Below, one piece after another: positions 1 through 7,760 of a stretch of 19,960 nt of DNA. Made by a program: the position numbers and the translations under genes. The DNA comes from JBKHJA01 sp046538375 (GTDB lineage Bacteria; Acidobacteriota; Aminicenantia; Aminicenantales; Aminicenantaceae): NCBI GenBank assembly GCA_046538375.1, contig JBKHJA010000047.1, positions 1 through 19,960 of the forward strand, given 5' to 3'. The notes under the pieces were generated by a model. That model searched no databases. It was not told the DNA's origin and saw nothing but the letters and a program-made list of their open reading frames with translations. Every line of letters starts with the position of its first letter. Within the stretch, counting starts at the first letter, position 1.

Positions 1-20
1 TCTGGCCTTTTAGAAACATC

Positions 21-56
21 TCACAGGTTCCAAAAATGGGAAATCAGGGCCACAGC
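21..56 (-). pseudogene. rsmE: Out-of-frame C-terminal tail of rsmE
   Basis: This short stretch encodes AVALISHFWNL and then TGA in a frame different from the upstream rsmE frame. It matches the alanine-rich hydrophobic helix that follows the R-x-E-T motif in RsmE proteins. The junction falls on a GCTG tetranucleotide (53-56). Restoring four codons (R-x-E-T) plus one copy of GCTG, 16 nt in all, would rejoin the two frames into a protein of about 242 residues, the normal family length. The deletion model is inference; the frame change and the residual peptide are visible. Confidence 0.6.
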
Positions 57-739
57 ACTTGCCTACCCAGGCTGACTGCCTCATAATGCTGACTCAAAAT
101 ATTCTCCTCCTCTTCTTCGCTCCATTCCCCCTCCGGGCCCACCAGAACAATGACCGAGGAAGGCATAGCATTCCGGGCAGAGCTGGAAAGCAAGATATCT
201 TTTAAATAATTCCCCCTGCTTTCGCTCAACAGAAATTTTTTCTCTTCTTTCCTATTTTTTATTAGCCGACCCAGATCCATGGGCAAAAGTATGCGGGGCA
301 AGAGAGCCTGCCTACTCTGCTTGGCAGCTTCCCTGGCAATTCTTCTCCACCTGACCATCCTTTTCTCGATTTTATCCTTGATATCAACCACTGTCCGGGA
401 GGTAATCACAGGAATGAAGGTGGAAATTCCCCACTCGGTGGCCTTTTGTATGATGGCCTCCATCTTTTTCTTCCGGATCAGAGCTTGATCCAGGGTAATG
501 TTCGCTTTTGGTTTCTCTTTTTCTTTTTTTTTGAGGATAAACAGCCGGGTTTTTTCCTGGTTTATTTCTTCCACCCGGGCCAAATAACTGGTTCCCTGCG
601 CATCAAACAGCCAGACTTTATCCCTGGGATTTATCCTGGCCACGCGGCTTAAATGATGATGTTCATCACCATACAGAAATACAGAGGAAGAAGAAGTGGA
701 AAGTGGAGATTGGTCGATGAAAAAGCGGTTAGAAGTCAA
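44..739 (-). CDS. rsmE: 16S rRNA m3U1498 methyltransferase RsmE, C-terminus frameshifted
   Basis: RsmE is a SPOUT-class enzyme that methylates N3 of U1498 in 16S rRNA using S-adenosylmethionine. The N-terminus (RFFID, then a PUA-like domain with HHLSRVAR) and the SPOUT core (KATEWGI, EAAKQSRQALLPRI, LVGPEGEWSEEE) are clear. The start is TTG, 8 nt after the dnaJ stop and with only a weak purine-rich site, and the gene is last in the hrcA operon. The reading frame ends abnormally: after SLGRQVL the family normally continues with R-x-E-T-A and a hydrophobic helix, but here it reads W-P-stop. The expected tail (AVALISHFWNL) is present in another frame at 21-56. The gene as read lacks part of the trefoil knot that binds SAM, so it is either a recent pseudogene or carries a sequencing/assembly error. 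The family assignment is firm; the activity is doubtful. Confidence 0.9.
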   Translation of the reverse strand: MTSNRFFIDQSPLSTSSSSVFLYGDEHHHLSRVARINPRDKVWLFDAQGTSYLARVEEINQEKTRLFILKKKEKEKPKANITLDQALIRKKKMEAIIQKATEWGISTFIPVITSRTVVDIKDKIEKRMVRWRRIAREAAKQSRQALLPRILLPMDLGRLIKNRKEEKKFLLSESRGNYLKDILLSSSARNAMPSSVIVLVGPEGEWSEEEEENILSQHYEAVSLGRQVLWP

Positions 740-747
740 ATCTATCT

Positions 748-1884
748 CTAATGGAAGATGTTTTTCACCTTGTCGATAATGCTCTTGTCAATCCTTTCTA
801 CATCTTCTCCTCTCAATTCTGCAAATCTGTGCAGAAGATCTTTCTGCTCCTTGGTCAAATCCTTTGGGACTTTCACCTTCACTTTGACAAAGAGGTCTCC
901 CTTTCTGCTGGTTTCCAGTCCTTTAAGGCCTTTTCCTCTGATTTTAAACACTTCACCCGGTTGAGTGCCACCAGGAACCTGGAGAAGTTCGTTTTTTTCA
1001 TCCAGGGTGGGTATTTCCACTGTGGTCCCCAGAGCCGCCTGAGAGAAAGAAAGAGGTATTTCACAGTAGAGATCGCTTCCTTCTCTCTCAAAAAACCGGT
1101 GCTTTTTCTGCCGGATGATCACATAAAGGTCTCCACGCCGGGCATTCCGATCTCCAGCTTCTCCTTCTCCAGCCAGACGAAGCTTGTTGCCATCATCCAC
1201 ACCTGGGGGAATCTTTAGGGTCAATGTCTTCTTTTTCTTCACCTTGCCTGTACCCCCACATTCCCGGCAGGGAGAAGTGATGATCTCACCAGTCCCCCTG
1301 CAGGATGAGCAGGTACGGGAAACCATAAAAAATCCTTGTTGATAGCGGACCTGTCCTGTTCCCTGACAGCGCTGGCAGGTGGACTTGTTGGTACCGGGAC
1401 GAACTCCGGATCCTCCGCAGTTTGAACAGACCTCTGCCCGGGTGAGCTTGACTTCCTTCTCCACCCCGGAGGCTGCTTCTTCCAGAGTCAACACAAGCTC
1501 CAAGGCAAGGTCCCTTCCTCTTCTGGAAGCATAGGCTCTTCTCCGGGACCTGGTCCCGAAGAAATCTCCAAAACCAAAATCAAAAAAGTTACCCAGGATA
1601 TCCTCGAATTCTTCAAAAACGGAGGAATCGAATCCTGAAAAGCCCCTGAAGCCCTCGCCTCTTAACCCTTCATGCCCGAAACGGTCGTAAACAGACCTCT
1701 TTTCTGGGTCAATCAACACACTGTAGGCTTCGGCTGCCTCTTTAAATCTCTCCTCAGCTTCCTTATTGTCAGGATTCCTATCCGGATGGTATTTCAAAGC
1801 CATCTGACGGTAGGCTCTCTTTATCTCCTCTGAAGTGGCGCTCTGGGAGACACCCAGCGCTTCATAATAATCTCTTTTTCTCAT
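748..1884 (-). CDS. dnaJ: Chaperone protein DnaJ (Hsp40)
   Basis: DnaJ is the co-chaperone that stimulates ATP hydrolysis by DnaK and hands it unfolded clients in the cytoplasm. All domains are present in order. The J domain (about 5-70) carries the HPD signature at 33-35. A G/F-rich linker follows (about 74-110), then a zinc-binding domain with four CxxCxGxG repeats (CSNCGGSG, CQRCQGTG, CSSCRGTG, CRECGGTG; about 153-213) and C-terminal substrate-binding beta domains. At 378 residues it is full length for a type I DnaJ. The ATG start lies 20 nt after the dnaK stop. The ribosome binding site region is AGGACAGG, in a purine-rich stretch that may itself be a relic of the missing dnaK lid. The gene is followed directly by rsmE. 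Confidence 0.97.
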   Translation of the reverse strand: MRKRDYYEALGVSQSATSEEIKRAYRQMALKYHPDRNPDNKEAEERFKEAAEAYSVLIDPEKRSVYDRFGHEGLRGEGFRGFSGFDSSVFEEFEDILGNFFDFGFGDFFGTRSRRRAYASRRGRDLALELVLTLEEAASGVEKEVKLTRAEVCSNCGGSGVRPGTNKSTCQRCQGTGQVRYQQGFFMVSRTCSSCRGTGEIITSPCRECGGTGKVKKKKTLTLKIPPGVDDGNKLRLAGEGEAGDRNARRGDLYVIIRQKKHRFFEREGSDLYCEIPLSFSQAALGTTVEIPTLDEKNELLQVPGGTQPGEVFKIRGKGLKGLETSRKGDLFVKVKVKVPKDLTKEQKDLLHRFAELRGEDVERIDKSIIDKVKNIFH

Positions 1885-1904
1885 ATTCTTTTTTTCCTGT
1901 CCTC

Positions 1905-3458
1905 TCAGGCTTGAGACCTATGGATGATCTTATTCACTTCTTGTTTACCAAGACCTGAAGAAGGCCTCACTTCCACTCTCTGTTCTCTTCCTGTGGCCGC
2001 ATCCTTGGCTGAAACTTTGACCAGGCCATCAGCATCGATTTCAAAAGTCACATCAATCTGAGGCACACCGGCCGGAGCAGTTTCAATACCCACCAAATCA
2101 AACACAGCCAGAGATGTGTTGTCTGAGGCTTTATCGCTTTCTCCCTGCAGGACATGGATTCTCACTCTCTTCTGATTGTGTTCAACGGTGGTGAAAGGCA
2201 TGGTTTTCTTGACCGGTATAGTTGTGTTTTTGTCTATGATCTTCTGGAAAGAATCGCTTTCTGTCTCTATACCCAGGGAAATGGGGGTCACATCCAAAAG
2301 CACCACCAGATCACTCATTTTTCCTCTCAAAATCCCTGACTGAACAGCTGCTCCTATGGCCACGATCTCATCAGGATTGATGTTGTGAATGGGTTCTTTT
2401 CCGAAAAATTCAGTGATCTTCTTTTTTACCAGAGGCATCCGCGTCTGTCCCCCCACCATGATGATATCATCAATCCCTTCTGGTTTCAGTTTGCTGTCTT
2501 CCATCGCCTGTTGGATAAAAGGAAAAGTCTTTTCTACCAGATCTTCAGTCAGGGCCTCCAGTTTTCCTCTGGTTATCGCTTTGTCGAAATGTTTTGACCC
2601 ACATTCCTGGGAACAGATAAAAGGAAGATGGATTCTGCTTTCCATAGTAAAAGACAGCTCTCGTTTTGCTTTCTCACAAGCTTCTTTTATCCTCTGCAGT
2701 GCCAGCTTATCCTCAGAGAGATCAACCTGAGTTTCCTTTCTGAATTCCTCTATCACCCAATTGACTATTCGGTCATCGAAGTCTTCGCCTCCTAGAAAAG
2801 AACTGCCGTTGGTGGCTAAAACATTAAAAATCCCTTCACTGATTTCCATCAAGGTGATATCAAAAGTCCCTCCTCCTAAATCATAAACGGCAACCATGGC
2901 TTCTCTTCTGGTGTTAAGACCATAGCCTAAACTTGCCGAGGTGGGTTCATTCAACACCCGCAGGACATTCAATCCCGCTATCTTGGCCGCGTCTTTGGTG
3001 GCCTGCCTCTGGTGATCATTGAAATGGGCAGGAACAGTAATAATGGCCTCTTCCACTTTCTCTCCCAGGTAAGCCTCAGCACATTGTTTTAAATAGCCCA
3101 GAATCATGGCAGATATTTCCTGTGGACTGATCATTTGAGAATCGATGGCCACTGTCACATCCCCGTTGGAAGCTTCAGCCAGACGGTAAGGCAGCCTCTT
3201 TCTGGCCTCTCTCACCTCTTCACAACCGAATTTCTTGCCCATAAATCTCTTGATGGCAAAGATGGTCTTCTCTGAATTGGTAATGGCCTGCCGTAGAGCC
3301 AGATTTCCGATCAATTTTTCGCCGGAAGTGGTGAAGCTGACCACCGAGGGAGTGGTCAGCTGTCCTTCCTGATTGGGAATCACTCTTGCCTCTTCTCCTT
3401 CCAAATAAGCCATGCAGCAGTAGGTGGTTCCTAAATCGATGCCGATCACCTGAGACAT
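1905..3458 (-). CDS. dnaK: Hsp70 chaperone DnaK lacking the C-terminal lid
   Basis: DnaK is the ATP-dependent Hsp70 that binds exposed hydrophobic segments of proteins. The nucleotide-binding domain (about 1-383) is intact: GIDLGTTY near the N-terminus, VYDLGGGTFD at 191-200 and IMVGGQTRMP at about 333-342. The interdomain linker VVLLD (385-389) and the beta-sandwich substrate domain (about 394-502, ending SSGL) are also intact. The protein then stops at residue 517 in the first lid helix, where family members normally run to about 610-640. The helical lid and acidic tail are absent, and only about 20 nt separate the stop from dnaJ. In the same frame past the TGA the codons read E-D-R-K-K-R, which resembles helix A of normal DnaK (EEDRKxRE). 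The gene starts 2 nt after grpE with a weak ribosome site, consistent with translational coupling. It may be a genuine lidless DnaK, a deletion, or an assembly collapse. Confidence 0.95.
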   Translation of the reverse strand: MSQVIGIDLGTTYCCMAYLEGEEARVIPNQEGQLTTPSVVSFTTSGEKLIGNLALRQAITNSEKTIFAIKRFMGKKFGCEEVREARKRLPYRLAEASNGDVTVAIDSQMISPQEISAMILGYLKQCAEAYLGEKVEEAIITVPAHFNDHQRQATKDAAKIAGLNVLRVLNEPTSASLGYGLNTRREAMVAVYDLGGGTFDITLMEISEGIFNVLATNGSSFLGGEDFDDRIVNWVIEEFRKETQVDLSEDKLALQRIKEACEKAKRELSFTMESRIHLPFICSQECGSKHFDKAITRGKLEALTEDLVEKTFPFIQQAMEDSKLKPEGIDDIIMVGGQTRMPLVKKKITEFFGKEPIHNINPDEIVAIGAAVQSGILRGKMSDLVVLLDVTPISLGIETESDSFQKIIDKNTTIPVKKTMPFTTVEHNQKRVRIHVLQGESDKASDNTSLAVFDLVGIETAPAGVPQIDVTFEIDADGLVKVSAKDAATGREQRVEVRPSSGLGKQEVNKIIHRSQA

Positions 3459-3460
3459 GC

Positions 3461-4072
3461 TTATTTCTCTTTTTTAGGGATCAGAACCTTGACTAATGCT
3501 GGGCGAAGAAGCCGGCTGCGAAGCTTGTAGCCTTTCTGCAGTTCCTCGCCCACCTGGGGTTCTTCCACCCCTTCGGATTCTTCCGTCATAAAAGCCTGAT
3601 GGATTTGAGGATCAAATTTTTTTCCCTCGATTTTTATACGTTCCACTCCCTGCCTCCGCAGGAAATCTTGGAACTGCCTGTATATCATCTCCACACCTTC
3701 ACGGAAGCTTTTTCCGTTCACCTGGTCCTCGCTTTCCAAAGCTCTTTCCAGATTATCCAAGACTGCCAAAAGCTCTTTTAAAACCTCACTGAGAGCATAA
3801 TCATAGTAATCAGCCTTCTCCCGTTCAAGCCTTTTCCTGAGGTTCTCTTTCTCGGCCAACTGCCTCAAATATTCCTCCTTGAATCTCTCCACTTCTTTAA
3901 CCAATTCTCTGTTCTGTTCTTCCGTTTCTTCCAGTTTCTTTTTGAATGTGTCTGCTGTGCTCCGTGTTTTCTTCTGCTTTTTTTTCTTCTCTTCTGTGCT
4001 TACCTCTTTTTCCGTTTCTTTTTGGTTATCTTCTTTTTTTCCTGCAGAGTCTTTTTCGCCCTTTTTTGACAT
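3461..4072 (-). CDS. grpE: Nucleotide exchange factor GrpE
   Basis: GrpE releases ADP from DnaK and so resets the chaperone cycle. The 203-residue protein has a long, charged, Lys/Glu-rich N-terminal tail (about 1-45). A predicted coiled coil follows (EEQNRELVKEVERFKEEYLRQ onward), then the central helices (LDNLERALES) and the C-terminal beta-wing ending GYKLRSRLLRPALVKV, which is diagnostic for the family. The ATG start has an excellent AGGAGG site 4 nt upstream, and the hrcA stop codon overlaps this site (TAAGGAGG), so the two genes are likely translationally coupled. The next gene, dnaK, starts 2 nt downstream. The length is normal and nothing is missing. Confidence 0.96.
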   Translation of the reverse strand: MSKKGEKDSAGKKEDNQKETEKEVSTEEKKKKQKKTRSTADTFKKKLEETEEQNRELVKEVERFKEEYLRQLAEKENLRKRLEREKADYYDYALSEVLKELLAVLDNLERALESEDQVNGKSFREGVEMIYRQFQDFLRRQGVERIKIEGKKFDPQIHQAFMTEESEGVEEPQVGEELQKGYKLRSRLLRPALVKVLIPKKEK

Positions 4073-4081
4073 CTTTCCTCC

Positions 4082-5125
4082 TTACTGATCGTAACTGATG
4101 GTTTGACTCAGCCTTTTGGCCACATTATCCACTAAAGGAATGATCCTTTTATAAGGGATCCTCTTTGGCCCTATGATCCCCAAAGATCCCAGCACCATGC
4201 TCTCATATCCATAGTGGGAGAGAATCAACGAACAATCAGATATATCAGGGATGTTCAATTCAGAACCAATCAGCACTTTCACCTTATCCAGGCTTATGAA
4301 GTCAGAGAGGAGCTTGGCAAGCTTTGCCTTTTCCTCAAATTGATGAAACAGAGATTTTAGTCTTTCCATATCGAAGAACTCTGGTTTTTCTAAAAACTTG
4401 GAGGTTCCATCCAGGAATATCTGGCTCTCCTGTTCCTCCTGAAAAATGTAAGCCTTGAGCAGGGCCATCAATTTATGGATTATGGTCTCGTATCTGAGTT
4501 TGTATCGGGGAAGTTCATGAAGGAGATAATTCCGGACAAACACAAGATTTTTCCCTCGAAAACTCTTATTGATGTACTCTGAGGCTTTATCCAATTCCAT
4601 CTGAGTGAAATAACTGGTGGTCTCAACAATCTCGGTAAGGACGAGGTTGAAAGTGGCGATCAAAATGATCATCACCTTTTCTTCGGATATCTTGATGAAT
4701 CGAACATGCTGAAAATTCATCCTCGAAATTCGGGGAGAAAGAACAAATCCCAAGTTATCTGAATGTTCAGCCAACATTTTGGAGACCTGAGAGAGGAGGG
4801 AATTCAAGTCACCTTTTTTGATTTGAAAATCTTCCGCTTTGAAAATCACCTGTTTTTGAGGAAAAATAGCATCTTCTAACAGGCTGTTGACATAGTGTCT
4901 CAACCCTTTGTCTGTGGGCACCCGCCCGGCAGAAGTGTGAGGTTGAAGAAGGTATCCGAATTCCTCCAGTTTGGACATGATATTTCTCACCGTGGCTGAG
5001 GAGAGAGGAACGCTGCTTTTTTTGGCGATATATCCAGAACTTACCGGCTTTCCGATTCTGAGATAGCTTTCTACGATCAAGTTGAGAATATTCCTGTCTT
5101 TCTCTCTCAACTGGGATTTCCTCAC
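4082..5125 (-). CDS. hrcA: Heat-inducible transcription repressor HrcA
   Basis: HrcA is the repressor of class I heat-shock operons and normally binds the CIRCE inverted repeat; it needs the chaperonin GroEL for activity. The 347-residue protein has the N-terminal winged-helix DNA-binding region (about 5-75; LNLIVESYLRIGKPVSS, SATVRNIMSKLEEFGYL, HTSAGRVPTDKG). The dimerisation and inserted domains follow, and it ends with the typical GPKRIPYKRIIPLVDNVA segment. The start is GTG with GGAGG 8 nt upstream; a nearby ATG is out of frame. It leads the operon hrcA-grpE-dnaK-dnaJ-rsmE, so autoregulation is expected. No sequence like the canonical CIRCE half-site TTAGCACTC lies upstream, so its operator here may have diverged. 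Confidence 0.95.
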   Translation of the reverse strand: MRKSQLREKDRNILNLIVESYLRIGKPVSSGYIAKKSSVPLSSATVRNIMSKLEEFGYLLQPHTSAGRVPTDKGLRHYVNSLLEDAIFPQKQVIFKAEDFQIKKGDLNSLLSQVSKMLAEHSDNLGFVLSPRISRMNFQHVRFIKISEEKVMIILIATFNLVLTEIVETTSYFTQMELDKASEYINKSFRGKNLVFVRNYLLHELPRYKLRYETIIHKLMALLKAYIFQEEQESQIFLDGTSKFLEKPEFFDMERLKSLFHQFEEKAKLAKLLSDFISLDKVKVLIGSELNIPDISDCSLILSHYGYESMVLGSLGIIGPKRIPYKRIIPLVDNVAKRLSQTISYDQ

Positions 5126-5146
5126 CTCATTTTCCTCCAGAAAAAA

Positions 5147-5176
5147 TTTATAGCATTAAACCTAAAATATTGTCAA
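5147..5176 (-). promoter_or_regulatory. Sigma70-type promoter of the hrcA operon
   Basis: On the minus strand a perfect -35 TTGACA (5171-5176) is followed after 18 nt by TATAAA (5147-5152). The predicted transcription start is near 5140, giving a very short leader with the GGAGG of hrcA almost at the 5' end. No competing sigma32-type promoter was recognised. This is a sequence match only. Confidence 0.75.
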
Positions 5177-5185
5177 ATCAAAGAC

Positions 5186-5212
5186 ATGGAAAGGAAGCAA
5201 CTCTATTTCCAT
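5186..5212. repeat. 27-bp inverted repeat upstream of the hrcA promoter, candidate operator
   Basis: ATGGAAA (5186-5192) and TTTCCAT (5206-5212) are perfect inverted copies separated by 13 nt. Counted as 9-9-9 it has the overall size of a CIRCE element, with 7 of 9 arm positions paired, but the bases are unlike CIRCE. It ends 10 bp upstream of the -35 of the hrcA promoter. A regulatory role is inferred from position and symmetry only. Confidence 0.35.
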
Positions 5213-5356
5213 TTATATTTATATTCATCACGGTTTTGGAAATGGGCACTGTGGCCCATATGGGATAGAAATCCAGGCAAACAATCCATTCTTAATCCGG
5301 GAAGTGTTTTCTTTGAGAAGGGAAAAAAAGGAAATGTTATTAAGCGGGCAGACGAT

Positions 5357-6163
5357 TTACTTTATTCTTATGCCGGAATAACCCACAACTTCACTGTAAT
5401 CACCTGTTATATCTCCTGAAGTTTGGTATTTTATCAGCTCAGCGGAACTCGCTCCTAAAGCCTTGCAGGCCACCACCGCAGAGGTGGTGGGTTGAAAACC
5501 GCACATGCTGATACCCTCATCACTTACTACCTCATAAAGGCCTTTGGCATCCAACTCCAGTATCTTGTTAATAGCCATAAAATCTTTCTTTTCAGCTATT
5601 TCCTGCTGAATATAGTGGCTCATATCTGTGCTGGCCACCACCATCACTTCCTGCTTTTTTTCCCGGGCAGCCCGGGCAATAGCCTTCCCTAATTCTTCCA
5701 ATTCCTCGAAAGCAGCAGAAGAGGCGACACAGACGGGAACAATGGAAAAATTCTGTTTAAAGAATTGAATAAAAGGAAGCTGAACCTCCAGAGAATGTTC
5801 ATGGAGATGGGCTTCAGAGTCTTCGGAGATGATTCCAGAACTTTTGGTTATCAGATCAGCCAGTTCAGAATCAACGGGAACATCACCAAAAGGCATCTCC
5901 CACACTCCTTCCCGCATGATGGCAATCCGCGACGCCATGCCCCTGTGACTGGGTCCCAAGATAACAAATCGTTCCGGAAGCTGAACAGAAGAAAAAACAG
6001 CGCCTGCCACTGGCCCTGAATAAACGTATCCAGCATGGGGAGAGACAACACCAATGCTTTTTTCTTTTTTCTTTCCTGGATCCACCATATCCCGGATCAT
6101 TTTCCTGAGTTCTTTCTCCCTTTGTGGATAAAAATATCCGGCTACGGCCGCTTTTCTTCTCAA
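5357..6163 (-). CDS. MEMO1-family protein (AmmeMemoRadiSam system protein B-like)
   Basis: This 268-residue protein belongs to the MEMO family, an extradiol-dioxygenase-like fold. Bacterial and archaeal members are called AmmeMemoRadiSam protein B; human MEMO1 binds metal. Visible signatures are AAVAGYFYP at the N-terminus, SPHAGYVYSG (about 41-50), LGPSHRG (about 69-75), EHSLEVQLPF (about 122-131), STDMSHY (about 178-184) and MCGFQPT (about 220-226). The conserved His and Cys residues of the putative metal site are retained. The start is TTG, chosen because a strong AGGAGG lies 5 nt upstream and no in-frame ATG is near. It has its own promoter and about 140 nt of leader. The usual partner genes (AMMECR1-domain protein, radical SAM protein) are not in the window. 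The cellular function of this family in bacteria is poorly defined. Confidence 0.88.
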   Translation of the reverse strand: MRRKAAVAGYFYPQREKELRKMIRDMVDPGKKKEKSIGVVSPHAGYVYSGPVAGAVFSSVQLPERFVILGPSHRGMASRIAIMREGVWEMPFGDVPVDSELADLITKSSGIISEDSEAHLHEHSLEVQLPFIQFFKQNFSIVPVCVASSAAFEELEELGKAIARAAREKKQEVMVVASTDMSHYIQQEIAEKKDFMAINKILELDAKGLYEVVSDEGISMCGFQPTTSAVVACKALGASSAELIKYQTSGDITGDYSEVVGYSGIRIK

Positions 6164-6310
6164 TTTTTCCTCCTTCCGCAGTAAATTGTCATGTTCCGCT
6201 TAAATGCGAAACTGTATCTATCTCTGAATAGGAATGTACCCTTTCCCCCCAACTGCTATTCTTCAATCATCGGGGAATTGACTTTTTTTGCAGCTTGTAT
6301 CTGCTTTTAT

Positions 6311-6340
6311 ATTTTAGCCTTATCGGCTTGTATGAGTCAA
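6311..6340 (-). promoter_or_regulatory. Promoter of the MEMO-family gene
   Basis: On the minus strand TTGACT (6335-6340) and TAAAAT (6311-6316) are separated by 18 nt, each matching the consensus at five of six positions. The inferred start near 6304 gives a leader of about 140 nt. That leader contains a small hairpin (TTTCGC/GCGGAA around 6194-6211) but no recognised riboswitch. The 252-nt gap to the upstream gene holds nothing else I recognise. Confidence 0.55.
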
Positions 6341-6415
6341 ATCTTTTCGGTATACAGCTAACTCCTCCTCACCCAGGACAAATCGAATTTTCCGGCTTCC
6401 AGCGGTTCTTTACAA

Positions 6416-7738
6416 TTAAACCTCTTCTCTCTTCTCCTTGAAGGAGATTCCGAGTTCCTTTAATTCTCTGAGAACCGGTTCATAGATCTCTGGCAGCACC
6501 GGGATGTGAACTCCTGGCCGCTTTATTTCTCCCTCCAAGATGAGGCGGGTACCGATGGCTGCCGGCAGACCCACTGTCCTGGCCATAGAGGTGTCTCCAT
6601 GGGGAACTCCGAAATCAATAAGAGTCGAGGTGATCTTTTCTTTTTTTCCATCTTTATAGGAAGCCACGAAGGTATGCTGAAGAATGATCATATCTCTTTC
6701 GCCTTCTTCATACTGGAGCTTCTCCAACATTCTAGCTCCCAGGATGTCTAAAGCTGAGCCTTCACTGATGGGGAGCGGTTCATCGCTTAGCAGACCGAGC
6801 CATTCAAAACGCTTGATGATATCTGAATCCTCATCGATATTCAAATGAGAACTCAGAGCCTTTTTGATATCGCCTTCAGCAGGTTCACCCATCAGTTGTC
6901 TGATAAAATCTTTATAGGTCATTCCTGCCCAATCCTTTTTCTCCTCATCCAGCAGGCCGAGATCAACCACTTTCTTCATGGTGGGACACCACCCCTTATT
7001 TCTGAGTGTTCCTCTAAACATAGTTTTGGTGGAATGAATGCCATAAAGATCGATATAAGGGAGGGAATCCCGATTCGGATATCCTTCAAATTCTCCCAAA
7101 CCCTCAATAGGAATAATTTCATAATTTTCAAAAAGATTCTCTGAAGGAATGAAGATTTCCTGGCCGTCTTTAAGGAATTTGGCAGAGTTTTTGCCCGCTA
7201 ACAGTACGCCTACAGGACTCCATGAAAATTTATAACCAAACGGATTGGTGTTTGCCTCAGGTGCAGGTAATCCCCCACAGTAGGAAGTGAAACTTGCTAT
7301 TTCGCCCTGATTCTCCTCAACCTGATGAATAACCCTCATGGCTTCCATATGATCAATTCCTGGATCCAATCCCAGCTCATTCAAGATAACCACACCAGCT
7401 CTTTTGGCGTCCTCATTGAGCTTTTTCATGGCTTCGCTCACATAAGAAGTGGTGACCATATGTTTTTGATAATCGATACAATACTTGGCCACTTTAGGAT
7501 GGAAACTGTAGGGAACCATGCTGATAACCAGGTCTGAGTCTGAGATCTCCTTTCTCAGACCCTCTTCGTCCTTCAGGTTCAACTTCATGGCTTCACCGTC
7601 AGGATGGTCATTGATGATCTTCTCTGCTTTACTCACTGTTCTGGTGGCCATTTTCACCTTGAATTCGGGTTGGTCAAGAAGATATCTGACCAACGGCTCT
7701 GCCACCAGGCCGGCACCTAGAACCAATACTTTTTTCAT
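6416..7738 (-). CDS. Saccharopine dehydrogenase (glutamate-forming), C-terminal half of AASS type
   Basis: The enzyme oxidises saccharopine to glutamate and 2-aminoadipate 6-semialdehyde with NAD(P)+, the second step of lysine degradation through saccharopine. The 440-residue protein begins with a Rossmann nucleotide-binding motif (KVLVLGAGLVAEPLVRYL). It then shows segments that track the saccharopine dehydrogenase half of animal/plant AASS: DLVISMVPYSFHP, ELGLDPGIDHM, SYCGGLPAPE, GYKFSWSPVGVL, EGYPNRDSLPY, GTLRNKGW, FEWLGLLSDE and ARTVGLPAA. The ATG start has AAGGAGT 6-7 nt upstream and lies 22 nt after the lysine-ketoglutarate reductase gene, so the two are almost certainly co-transcribed. 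The neighbour pairing makes a catabolic role far more likely than the fungal biosynthetic one. Aminoadipate semialdehyde dehydrogenase, the next enzyme, is not in the window. Confidence 0.93.
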   Translation of the reverse strand: MKKVLVLGAGLVAEPLVRYLLDQPEFKVKMATRTVSKAEKIINDHPDGEAMKLNLKDEEGLRKEISDSDLVISMVPYSFHPKVAKYCIDYQKHMVTTSYVSEAMKKLNEDAKRAGVVILNELGLDPGIDHMEAMRVIHQVEENQGEIASFTSYCGGLPAPEANTNPFGYKFSWSPVGVLLAGKNSAKFLKDGQEIFIPSENLFENYEIIPIEGLGEFEGYPNRDSLPYIDLYGIHSTKTMFRGTLRNKGWCPTMKKVVDLGLLDEEKKDWAGMTYKDFIRQLMGEPAEGDIKKALSSHLNIDEDSDIIKRFEWLGLLSDEPLPISEGSALDILGARMLEKLQYEEGERDMIILQHTFVASYKDGKKEKITSTLIDFGVPHGDTSMARTVGLPAAIGTRLILEGEIKRPGVHIPVLPEIYEPVLRELKELGISFKEKREEV

Positions 7739-7760
7739 GTTTAAACTCCTTAAAATAATA

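Noticed and set aside
751..1218. Plus-strand open frame opposite dnaJ, and similar frames opposite rsmE, the TonB receptor and the S9 peptidase
   Set aside because: They lie antisense to well-supported genes and have no ribosome sites or recognisable domains.
1884..1907. Stop-codon recoding or readthrough at the dnaK TGA
   Set aside because: Readthrough would add only seven residues before a second TGA, so it cannot restore the lid.
5242..5259. ATGGGC/GCCCAT hairpin as the terminator of the MEMO gene
   Set aside because: The stem is only 6 bp and is not followed by a T-run on the minus strand; it lies about 100 nt past the stop.
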